From: an uncultured Clostridia bacterium
Lineage (GTDB): Bacteria > Bacillota > Clostridia > Oscillospirales > CAG-272
DNA length: 46,706 nt
NCBI GenBank assembly: GCA_944381085.1
Contig: CALWJX010000018.1
Coordinates: 1 to 46,706, forward strand
Direction: 5' to 3'
The position numbers and the translations under genes were made by a program. This document shows positions 32,345 through 40,131 of this stretch, piece after piece (the stretch's first letter is position 1; every line of letters starts with the position of its first letter). The notes below the pieces were generated by a model. That model searched no databases. It worked only from the letters and a program-made list of their open reading frames with translations, and was not told the origin of the DNA.

Positions 32345-33892
32345 TCAGAACAGATCTTCTGCCTCATCGAAAGCGGAGGAGTTATCAATCGCGTAAGACG
32401 CGATGAAATCTTTAATATCGTCAACATCAAGGTTGTCGCGGTCTCCAAGCTCGGTGATGATTATATCGGTAACCATATCCGCCGCGTCTCCCGAAATCGA
32501 AACTCCGTAATCCGAAAGCGATTGGGTAAGACCTTCCTTAACCGCTTCTTTCTTTTCGGATTCCGACAATCCCGACGCGTTGTTCATAACGCCCGCGATG
32601 TCTCCCATAAGCGCGTCATATTCCTCGGTATCCTCAATTCCGAGCACGGAGGACAGCGCGCGCACACTCAGCCCTTTTATTTCATTCGCAAGCGGGATCA
32701 TTCTCTCGTCCTCTTCAATAGTTGATATTATCTCCGTTATGACGCCGTCGCCTCCGAGTTTATCAAGCAGGGCTTCAAAGTCCGACGCCGACGCGAATAT
32801 ATCGTTTTCAATGAGTATTTCAAACACATCGGCAATTGTTCTGAAATCCTTTGCGATGTTGTCCTTATCCGAAGTGCTGAAAATTTCAAGCATTTCAGTG
32901 ACGACAGGATTAAACAACTCTCCCGCGTCTATTTTCTGAATTCCGAGGAAGCTCTCCCCATTCAGCCACTTATCTGACATATCGGAAAGCAGTCCGGAGG
33001 AGATATCGCGCAAAAGCGTTGAATCCTCCAACGACTGAGCGGTGTTGTCAAGCGCCTGTATCTGTGTATCGTCATATGTAGTGACATCCTGCGCCAGCAA
33101 AGACACACTGTTTACCATTCCCAGAAGGCTGGTAACCTCATTCTTAAGCGTAATTTTCTCGCCGTCGTAACGTGCGCTGGATACCGAATCGTAAAGCGCC
33201 TCGCCGCCGAAGCTGAGCATAAACTTGCCCGCGCCTTCATTTACCAACGGGTCTGTAAAGTCCTTGATGCTGTCAAATGAAGTTTCGGCTCCGTTTTCCG
33301 GCTGATTACCGGAATTATCATCCTCTGACGCGCTGTCCTGTTTTTGAGCAATCTCCATTGCGCTTATCTCATCGGCAGCCGCATCAATAACATTTACGGT
33401 TCCGAGAAACGGCATAAGCAAAATAAGCACTACGGCAAATCCGTTCACTATACCGAGTACCGCTCCTCCAAGCCTGTTGAGCAAAGCTCCGCTGTGGTTG
33501 AAAAGCGGTATAAGCTTCATAACAATTCTCATCACGATTCCGATAATGAATCTGATGACAAAGAACAAAGCCATGAATACAAACGGAGATATAAGCATAA
33601 CGCCGTAATATACCGTCGCGTTCGCCAGCGAGGACTCTTCAAACAATTGTCCCAGCTGATCCGAATTAAGCAAATCTTTCAGCATATCCACGGCTCCCGT
33701 AATCCACCCGGCGTCCGGACGGCAGAACACGGTCGTCAGAATAAATGCTATAATCGCAGATACGACAATCACCACGGTAGAGCCGAGAGTCTTCTTAAAC
33801 CCTCTTATGAGAGCTATAAGACCGCTGACGACCATAAAAACGAGCATGATGCCGAGAACGACCAGCGACAGCCATTCCATATTATTTCCCAT
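32345..33892 (-). CDS. CvpA-family membrane protein with long extracellular/cytosolic tail
   Basis: 515 aa from the ATG at 33892 (AAAGG upstream); the frame extends 24 codons further without a site. The first 200 residues have four to five hydrophobic helices in the CvpA pattern (LVVLGIMLVFMVVSGLIALI, GFKKTLGSTVVIVVSAIIAF, then LIPLFNHSGALLNRLGGAVL). The remaining 300 are soluble, acidic and helical, much longer than ordinary CvpA, and I recognise no domain in them. A perfect promoter lies at 34007-33979. CvpA proteins are linked to colicin V export and envelope functions; the exact role here is unknown. Confidence 0.8.
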   Translation of the reverse strand: MGNNMEWLSLVVLGIMLVFMVVSGLIALIRGFKKTLGSTVVIVVSAIIAFILTTVFCRPDAGWITGAVDMLKDLLNSDQLGQLFEESSLANATVYYGVMLISPFVFMALFFVIRFIIGIVMRIVMKLIPLFNHSGALLNRLGGAVLGIVNGFAVVLILLMPFLGTVNVIDAAADEISAMEIAQKQDSASEDDNSGNQPENGAETSFDSIKDFTDPLVNEGAGKFMLSFGGEALYDSVSSARYDGEKITLKNEVTSLLGMVNSVSLLAQDVTTYDDTQIQALDNTAQSLEDSTLLRDISSGLLSDMSDKWLNGESFLGIQKIDAGELFNPVVTEMLEIFSTSDKDNIAKDFRTIADVFEILIENDIFASASDFEALLDKLGGDGVITEIISTIEEDERMIPLANEIKGLSVRALSSVLGIEDTEEYDALMGDIAGVMNNASGLSESEKKEAVKEGLTQSLSDYGVSISGDAADMVTDIIITELGDRDNLDVDDIKDFIASYAIDNSSAFDEAEDLF

Positions 33893-33978
33893 ATCAAAAT
33901 AACCTTTCCTTTCGCATAATAATGATAAAATAAATTGCGGTTCCCTTACGGTTAAGTTCCGCAAAGTCTTACTCTGTT

Positions 33979-34007
33979 ATTATACTCCTTTTGCGGAAAT
34001 TTGTCAA
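33979..34007 (-). promoter_or_regulatory. Sigma-A promoter of the CvpA-like gene
   Basis: Minus-strand TTGACA (34007-34002) and TATAAT (33984-33979), spacer 17. Confidence 0.88.
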
Positions 34008-34062
34008 GGAATTAATAAAATTAAGCCAAAAGTTTTCTTTTTATTTAAATTTATATAGCTTT

Positions 34063-35646
34063 CTACTGCCCCAAGGTATAATCCACCCATATTTTCTTTA
34101 TCGCGTAATTTCCGCTTCCCTGCACTTTCAGCCGCCATGAATCGCATCTGACCGGTACGAAATCAAACAGTTTCATACCTTTAAAATTTCCTCCGACCTC
34201 ACCTGAATCATACCATTCTCCGTTTCCGTCGTACATCAAACTAAAGTCAACTTCCCCGTCCGTCCCGGTCTCAAGCACTGCTCCCAATCTGTACGGGTAT
34301 ACCGGAGAGTCAAAATATACGTCCGAAAATTCCGCGGTGCTTGTCACCGCGCCCTCTTCCGTAAAGTCAGAGGGCAAAAAACCCGATGTTTTAAGTATGA
34401 CAATGTCAGACTCGGTTATTCCGTAAAAAGCATTGCCGCATCTGGCAAATCCCTGAAAACCCAATTCGGAGTACTGCTGCCATTTGCCGCTGTACATATC
34501 GTAAACATACAGTACATTCTGTCCGGACGATACCTCTACGGACAAATAATATCTCTCTCCGTCACTTCCCCCGACTCCTCCGTTCGCGCCGATTCCCGGA
34601 AAACTTTCATCGGCTTCCGGTTTTCCTCCCGAAAACCGCATCACCTTTCCGTCAGACAAATACATCAGATCAGAGCCCACATACGCCGCGGAATAATGCT
34701 CGAAAGCACTCATCCCTCCGTATGTCGCACATCGGGAAAGACAATAATTTGCCGGACAATCTCCGTAGACCTTATAAATTCCGCTCGGAGTAAAAAACAC
34801 CGGATATCCCTCCATTTCGGTACAGTATGTAAAGCTCTCAAATTCTCCGGACTCCGCGAAAAAGCATGAGTTTTCATCTCCGTCATATCTTCTCCATATA
34901 AACGGATCTCCGGGAGCCGACGCGAAAATGCGGTTTCCCGAATATGTCCAGACCCGGTTCTGACATACGCACATCGCTCCTCCGTCGGGCACTCCGTTTG
35001 ACAGGGTGACGTCGGCGGAAAAACCATCACCCTCTCCGAACTGTCCGTCGTCAAAGTAAAGCGCGCCGCTTTCATTGTCGGTTCCTCGCACGGTATATGA
35101 ACCGTCAATAATACTTCCTCCGCTTATATACACACCGTCTCCGGATTCAAAATAATCGCTGAGTTTAACTCCGTCAATACCTGTCAGCGTATTGAGACCC
35201 GGATTTTCGGACAAACGCTTGGTTGAAGATACAAGTATGCTTACGGCGCCCGTGCCGATAACAAGATTTCCCAGACGATTGTTATCGGTATCAAAATATT
35301 TCTTGTCTGGAAAAATCAGTATCATTTTCTGAAAATTCAAAAAATGTTTTTGTGTGAAACTCACGCTTCCGAACAAAGTTCCGCTGTAATAAAACCCGTT
35401 TGAAGTAGTGTAATACAGTTCGTCCGCCGCACTTCCGATGCTTGTCAACAAATGAGAGGTTTGATTTACCGCGTATTTTTTTCTCGGAGAAAGCTGCGGG
35501 TATCTGTCCGAGGAAATATTGTAAAGCGATATATTTTCCCCCTCTCCGGTCTTCCATGGCTTTTTTTGTCCCGTAAATATATTATATTCGTACCTTGCTG
35601 CTCTTTCCTTTCCGTTTCCCTTTTTCAAATACATTTTTGTTACCAT
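34063..35646 (-). CDS. Phage neck / DNA-stabilisation-like protein
   Basis: 527 aa, almost all beta strand, rich in Gly, Ser, Tyr and Asp, with repeated aromatic turns (NRVWTYSGNRIFASAPGDPF, SDLMYLSDGKVMRFSG, QNVLYVYDMYSGKWQQYSEL). This beta-propeller-like make-up is that of phage packaged-DNA-stabilisation/tail-hub proteins and related hypothetical phage proteins. No signal peptide. Starts considered: ATG at 35646, with AAAGGA only two bases upstream, or ATG at 35634, with a 14-base spacing; neither is ideal. It is the last gene of a small minus-strand cassette whose other genes look like head-tail connector parts. Function by analogy only. Confidence 0.55.
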   Translation of the reverse strand: MVTKMYLKKGNGKERAARYEYNIFTGQKKPWKTGEGENISLYNISSDRYPQLSPRKKYAVNQTSHLLTSIGSAADELYYTTSNGFYYSGTLFGSVSFTQKHFLNFQKMILIFPDKKYFDTDNNRLGNLVIGTGAVSILVSSTKRLSENPGLNTLTGIDGVKLSDYFESGDGVYISGGSIIDGSYTVRGTDNESGALYFDDGQFGEGDGFSADVTLSNGVPDGGAMCVCQNRVWTYSGNRIFASAPGDPFIWRRYDGDENSCFFAESGEFESFTYCTEMEGYPVFFTPSGIYKVYGDCPANYCLSRCATYGGMSAFEHYSAAYVGSDLMYLSDGKVMRFSGGKPEADESFPGIGANGGVGGSDGERYYLSVEVSSGQNVLYVYDMYSGKWQQYSELGFQGFARCGNAFYGITESDIVILKTSGFLPSDFTEEGAVTSTAEFSDVYFDSPVYPYRLGAVLETGTDGEVDFSLMYDGNGEWYDSGEVGGNFKGMKLFDFVPVRCDSWRLKVQGSGNYAIKKIWVDYTLGQ

Positions 35647-35756
35647 TTCCTTTCTTACTCTGAATCAGTTTTTTCGCCATGCTTCCGGCGCAATATCACA
35701 AAGTGTGTCTGAAAATAAAATTTCTTTCAGACTTATCTCCTGCCCTCGTCGGTAAC

Positions 35757-35909
35757 TTACCGTTTTTTGAAATTGTCATCCGAAAGATTCGCAAGTATAT
35801 ATTCAAGCTGCTGTTCAAGATGCAATATGTGTTTTTCAAGGTATTCGAGCTTCATTCCTGTGGGCAGATTTCCGGGTATTTTTATCCTGTCAATTTTAAT
35901 CTTAGCCAT
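35757..35909 (-). CDS. 50-residue coiled-coil protein of the phage-like cassette
   Basis: Starts MAKIKIDRIKIPGNLPTGMK and continues with a heptad-like helix LEYLEKHILHLEQQLEYILA. The ATG lies inside the end of the preceding gene (8-base overlap), so it is translationally coupled. AAGGGAA precedes it. The coordinates, overlap and amphipathic helix support a real gene; function unknown. Confidence 0.6.
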   Translation of the reverse strand: MAKIKIDRIKIPGNLPTGMKLEYLEKHILHLEQQLEYILANLSDDNFKKR

Positions 35910-36237
35910 TTCCCTTTTTCCTTACATATAGTTTCGCGTATGACCGCAAAGCGTTGTTATAGGCCTGCGACGAATTCTCGTATTTGTCAAAATCCCCGTT
36001 CATGAAGTCTATCATTGCCATCATATAAAAGGAATACAGACATGAATACGGCTCAGGGACCAACAATTTTTTTGACATATCCGACTCGGTATATTTTTTG
36101 ATATCCGAGGTATCTACTTCCATTATCTCAGACTGCACAAATCCCTCGGCTTCATTAAGCCAACGCAGCTTTATGTCCGAGGCATAACCGTTTGGCTTTA
36201 CGCTGTCCGTATATTCGATAGCTTCATTTACCGTCAT
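35902..36237 (-). CDS. Phage head-tail connector-like protein
   Basis: 111 aa, helical: MTVNEAIEYTDSVKPNGY, DIKLRWLNEAEGFVQSEIME, then LLVPEPYSCLYSFYMMAMID and ENSSQAYNNALRSYAKLYVR. The layout (N-terminal helix with WLNEAE, a central P-x-PY loop and C-terminal helices holding an YNNALR stretch) is that of small phage connector/neck proteins. GGAGG six bases before the ATG. It overlaps the next gene by eight bases. Confidence 0.6.
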   Translation of the reverse strand: MTVNEAIEYTDSVKPNGYASDIKLRWLNEAEGFVQSEIMEVDTSDIKKYTESDMSKKLLVPEPYSCLYSFYMMAMIDFMNGDFDKYENSSQAYNNALRSYAKLYVRKKGNG

Positions 36238-36304
36238 TTCCTACCTCCCCGCGCACCGCTCCGAAAGCGCGCAAAATCAGTTCGTCCGTCGACAATTTTT
36301 TCAT
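36224..36304 (-). CDS. Possible 26-residue first ORF of the phage-like cassette
   Basis: MKKLSTDELILRAFGAVRGE followed by VGNDGK, ending inside the next gene's start (14-base overlap). AAAGGA lies 14 bases upstream of this ATG and 10 upstream of another ATG in a different frame (36308). Plausible but unproven. Confidence 0.3.
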   Translation of the reverse strand: MKKLSTDELILRAFGAVRGEVGNDGK

Positions 36305-36334
36305 ACATAAGCTTTATATCCTTTCTCGGTAATC

Positions 36335-36400
36335 CGAAGCAATTTACTTGCTTCGACCAAAATTATAGCACATTTGTTCTGTTTTGTCGGCTGACAAAAC
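36335..36400 (-). promoter_or_regulatory. Promoter of the phage-like cassette with two palindromes
   Basis: Minus-strand CCGACA (36390-36385) and TATAAT (36367-36362), spacer 17. GTTTTGTC/GACAAAAC (36381-36388 with 36393-36400) is a perfect palindrome lying over the -35 box. CGAAGCAA/TTGCTTCG (36335-36342 with 36348-36355) is another at the expected start point. The arrangement is like a phage repressor/operator region. From 36401 to 36522 I see nothing else. Confidence 0.5.
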
Positions 36401-36522
36401 GGTTCTTAATCAAAAATTTTGCCGCGGCAAGTATTTTCAAATATTTGTTTAAGACATCCGTACCATGTACGATTGTAAATATCAAACAATTGTAATAAAA
36501 ATATAAACATTATTATGAACTA

Positions 36523-36552
36523 TTGACAACGACCGGTGAATTATGATATAAT
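36523..36552 (+). promoter_or_regulatory. Sigma-A promoter of the MoxR operon
   Basis: TTGACA (36523-36528) and TATAAT (36547-36552), spacer 18. Confidence 0.85.
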
Positions 36553-36607
36553 TTTTATTGTTTAGTATGCAATGAATTATTGTCTTTTTATGGGAAGGAA
36601 TAATGTA

Positions 36608-37654
36608 ATGAAAGCAGAAGAAAAGCTCAAAACAATTACCGGACAGGAAAATGCCGCGCAAGACGGTTCAAAAGATTTTCAGACCGACGCCGACGTCGGC
36701 GAGGAATTCAAAACGGCCCACGATAAAGTCATTGCCGCAATCGACGAGGTAGAAAAAGTCGTAGTGGGAAAACGCAGAGAAATAGTACTGCTTTTCACAA
36801 GTATGCTTTCCGGCTCCCATGTTCTGATAGAGGATGTTCCCGGCACCGGCAAGACTTCCCTCGCCTCCACAATAGCCAAAGTGACCGGACTTTCATTCAA
36901 ACGCGCCCAGTTTACGCCGGACGTTATGGCGTCGGATATTACCGGATTCAATATTTACAACCGCCAGAAAGAAGAATTTGAATTCAGGGAGGGCCTTGTC
37001 ATGTGCAACCTTCTGCTTGCGGATGAAATCAACCGCGCCTCTCCCAAAACGCAGTCCGCTTTGCTTGAAGCAATGGAAGAAAGCAAAGTAACCGTTGACG
37101 GAAATACCCTGTCTATTCCCGACCCTTTCATGGTCATCGCCACGCAAAACCCGTCCGGATATGTGGGCACATACCCGCTTCCCGAAGCTCAGCTTGACCG
37201 TTTCGCGATAAAAATCAGCATGGGCTACCCCACGCCCGCGGAAGAAAAAGACATTATAAAAGCACGTCACTCCTCAAATCCCATCGACACTGTCGGATGC
37301 AAAATAAACGCCGATGAAATAAACGCGGTAAAAAATATTGTCTGCTCCGTACATATAGACGACGAAATCTATTCATATATAGTTTCTCTCGTAACCGCCA
37401 CAAGAAAGCATCCCTCCCTGTCCCTCGGAGCCTCTCCCCGCGCATCGGTGGCGCTAATGCACCTTTCCTCGGCATACGCGTTTATAAAGGGAAGAAATTA
37501 TGTATTGCCCGATGATATCGCGTCGGTATTTCACTCGGCGATAGCCCACCGGCTTATGTTGACGCAGGAGGCTAAGCTGTCAAGGATTACCGCTCATGAT
37601 ATACTGAGTGAAATTCTGCGCTCGACCGAAGTCCCTTACAAGAGCAAAAGATGA
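36608..37654 (+). CDS. MoxR-family AAA+ ATPase
   Basis: 348 aa from the ATG at 36608 (GGAAGGA eight bases upstream); the frame opens 12 codons earlier without a site. Motifs: Walker A EDVPGTGKTS, Walker B LLLADEINRASPKTQSALLE, sensor 1 VIATQNP, then PLPEAQLDRFAIKI and the C-terminal lid GASPRASVALM. MoxR ATPases act with von Willebrand/DUF58 proteins as chaperone-like modules. The next gene is a DUF58 protein and the third a transglutaminase-like protein, the classic trio. Confidence 0.95.
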   Translation: MKAEEKLKTITGQENAAQDGSKDFQTDADVGEEFKTAHDKVIAAIDEVEKVVVGKRREIVLLFTSMLSGSHVLIEDVPGTGKTSLASTIAKVTGLSFKRAQFTPDVMASDITGFNIYNRQKEEFEFREGLVMCNLLLADEINRASPKTQSALLEAMEESKVTVDGNTLSIPDPFMVIATQNPSGYVGTYPLPEAQLDRFAIKISMGYPTPAEEKDIIKARHSSNPIDTVGCKINADEINAVKNIVCSVHIDDEIYSYIVSLVTATRKHPSLSLGASPRASVALMHLSSAYAFIKGRNYVLPDDIASVFHSAIAHRLMLTQEAKLSRITAHDILSEILRSTEVPYKSKR

Positions 37655-37677
37655 CTCTTACGGGAGGAATCTGACTT

Positions 37678-40131
37678 ATGGAGCAAAATAAAATCTGTCC
37701 CAACTGCGGAAGACCGGTAAAAAGCGACAGCACATACTGCCGCAACTGCGGTTTTACTCTCGGTATAAAGTGTCCGAAGTGCGCCGCGATTCTGCCCGTG
37801 GGCACGAAAAAATGTCCCGAATGTTCCGCCGTCTTAATAAAAAAGGAAAATCCACTTTCCGATACCTTTAAAGCTTTCAAAAAAAATTTCCGAATAATAT
37901 GCGCCGTTTTGCAGCTTTTGCTGTTGATATTTACAGTAACGACCCTGTTTTTATCTTTTATCAAGTTTACATATGTCACCGGAGACGGAACGGTACAGTC
38001 AATCGATATTAAGGCTTATCAGACAATAGCCTACCTTTTCGGAGGCACAAATTCCCTGACGGACGCTATAAGAGAGGCGGCTGACGGCAACGGTCTTTTG
38101 TGGCTGTCCGAGCTTTCTCTGAATCTTTCGGGGATATGTTACCTTATCTCGGCAATATCCGCGCTCGTATCCGTTGTATTGATCTTTGCAAACATAAAAA
38201 GAATGTATAAAAAAACCGCGGAAAAACTGCTCGCGGCAGACGCCGTAATATTCGCGTGCTCAACTTTTTCATATGTTTTCTATAGGCTTGCTGTCGGAAA
38301 AATCATATTTCCGTATATACTTCCGGCGGCAGACCTTCCGTACAGAAGCTCCACATGGACGCTTTCGCTCTCGATAATTTCGCTTATTCCGCTTTTGTTT
38401 ATCATACTTGTAAGAACCGTAATTCTAAGATATGTAAAATCAAATTCCAACGACGAGATAAGCCTTGCGGATATTACCGTAAAGCCTTTGAAATCCCTGA
38501 TATCAAAGATCAGGCTTCCCGAAAGCAAAAAGGAAAAGCGGTCCGGCTCCAAGGAATACAGCTCATTTGAGTTTACACCGGCTTTTTCCAAATACCTCAT
38601 TCTGGTCGCGGCTTCCTTGGTATTCACTCAGGCGCTCAGAAATTCGGCGTCTCATATTTTCTTTCTTTTCGTCCTGGCGCTTCCGGTTTTTCTCTTTCTG
38701 TATATCCTCACAGCCAAGCTGACCCTATATGCCTCAATATTATCCGAATCCAAAACCACCGAAAAATACAAGCCATGCAAATACGAATTCACACTGAACA
38801 ATTCGTCCCCCTTCGCGTACCCGTTTATCGACGCGGTAATCAGCCTGCCGTTAAGCAGCAGTGTGCGCTGTGAGGACAATACGGTCAAAATCTCCATGGC
38901 GCCGTTTTCAAGGTACGACATAAATAACAGCGTAAGCTTCAGATACAGGGGGACATATGAGATAGGTATAAAATACCTTTATGTGTATGATTTTCTGAAA
39001 ATAATGCGAATCAGGGTAAATATATCAAGTACTAACACTTTTTACGTAATGCCGCGCAGACTGAACTTTGAGAATCCCGAAACCAGCGCCGTCTCAGACA
39101 GCGCCTCCAAAACCCTGAAATCCAACATTACATATGACAAGCTTGAGATCAGCGACATACGCGAATACCGCGCGGGAGACTCGCTGAAATCCATACACTG
39201 GAAGCTTTCCTCAAAATCCGACGACTTTGTGGTAAAAGATTTCAACACCGGCACTTCAAACACTACTCTTATATACTGTGACCTTTCAAATCACTTTGAG
39301 AACAACTCGCAAAACGAATCTGAAAATTCAAAAAAACCGAAAAATCACACGGATAAATCCAAACCGCACCGGGACAAAATTCGGGAAAACGGAAAATCAG
39401 GAGCCGTCAAGGAAGTCAAAAACGAGGAATTTATCCGAGAGATAAGTGACAGTGAATTAAAACAAAAGCTCGAGCAGCAAATAAGAAAAGCGGAACGGCT
39501 TAACAAAAAGACAAAACGCGTTTCCGACAGTCCCGCCGAAAGCGCCGCTTTAGATACTCCGTCCTTCGACATGCCGACCGACCTTAAGGCAATCGAGCTT
39601 TCTGACCCTGCATATTCCGAGGATATCAACGAATTTCTTGCCGACGGAACGGTTGAACTCACAATAGCTGCGGTCATACGGGAGCTGAGAAAAGGAAGAT
39701 ACGTGGTTCTCTCTTGGTTTGACAACCGCTCCGAATCCGGAATATACTCATACACTCTCGCGGGAGAGGACAGTTTTGAAGCCATATATAAGCTTTTTGC
39801 CACCGCCCCGCTGTGCGACGGCGCTCTCTCTGCCGACAAGCTCTGTATTATGACCGAAGACATTCCGAGCTCAGGCAAAATATTTGTGGTTCCGTCAATC
39901 GACAACCGTACCGTCACAAGCTTATGCAATCTCCCGGGAATTTCCGATTCGGATACTTTCGGCGCGTCAGAGGTGATTTTTTACAATCCGAACGAGCGAT
40001 TCAAAAACATCTCCGACCGCAGACTATACATAGAAAGCTGCCGCAGACAGCTCTCGGAAAACGGCATTTTACTTACGGAGGGTTATCTTCCCTTAGCGGT
40101 TACCGCCAATTACGGAGGTGAATCTGAATGA
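37678..40131 (+). CDS. Double zinc-ribbon, membrane, DUF58 protein
   Basis: 817 aa. The N-terminus has two zinc ribbons (Cys7-10-21-24 and Cys32-35-46-49). Helices follow near residues 78-98, 140-165, 180-205 and 230-250, with two more near 305-345. The DUF58 signature (REYRAGDSLKSIHWKLSSKS) is near residue 495. Between that motif and the end lies an extra charged, Lys/Glu-rich stretch of about 100 residues (545-640). DUF58 proteins are partners of MoxR ATPases; the zinc ribbons suggest an added protein contact. GGAGG precedes the ATG; the stop overlaps the next gene (ATGA). Confidence 0.85.
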   Translation: MEQNKICPNCGRPVKSDSTYCRNCGFTLGIKCPKCAAILPVGTKKCPECSAVLIKKENPLSDTFKAFKKNFRIICAVLQLLLLIFTVTTLFLSFIKFTYVTGDGTVQSIDIKAYQTIAYLFGGTNSLTDAIREAADGNGLLWLSELSLNLSGICYLISAISALVSVVLIFANIKRMYKKTAEKLLAADAVIFACSTFSYVFYRLAVGKIIFPYILPAADLPYRSSTWTLSLSIISLIPLLFIILVRTVILRYVKSNSNDEISLADITVKPLKSLISKIRLPESKKEKRSGSKEYSSFEFTPAFSKYLILVAASLVFTQALRNSASHIFFLFVLALPVFLFLYILTAKLTLYASILSESKTTEKYKPCKYEFTLNNSSPFAYPFIDAVISLPLSSSVRCEDNTVKISMAPFSRYDINNSVSFRYRGTYEIGIKYLYVYDFLKIMRIRVNISSTNTFYVMPRRLNFENPETSAVSDSASKTLKSNITYDKLEISDIREYRAGDSLKSIHWKLSSKSDDFVVKDFNTGTSNTTLIYCDLSNHFENNSQNESENSKKPKNHTDKSKPHRDKIRENGKSGAVKEVKNEEFIREISDSELKQKLEQQIRKAERLNKKTKRVSDSPAESAALDTPSFDMPTDLKAIELSDPAYSEDINEFLADGTVELTIAAVIRELRKGRYVVLSWFDNRSESGIYSYTLAGEDSFEAIYKLFATAPLCDGALSADKLCIMTEDIPSSGKIFVVPSIDNRTVTSLCNLPGISDSDTFGASEVIFYNPNERFKNISDRRLYIESCRRQLSENGILLTEGYLPLAVTANYGGESE

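Noticed and set aside
33344..33919. A 191-codon plus-strand frame opposite the CvpA-like gene
   Set aside because: His/Lys/Arg/Ser-rich shadow of the transmembrane segments on the other strand.
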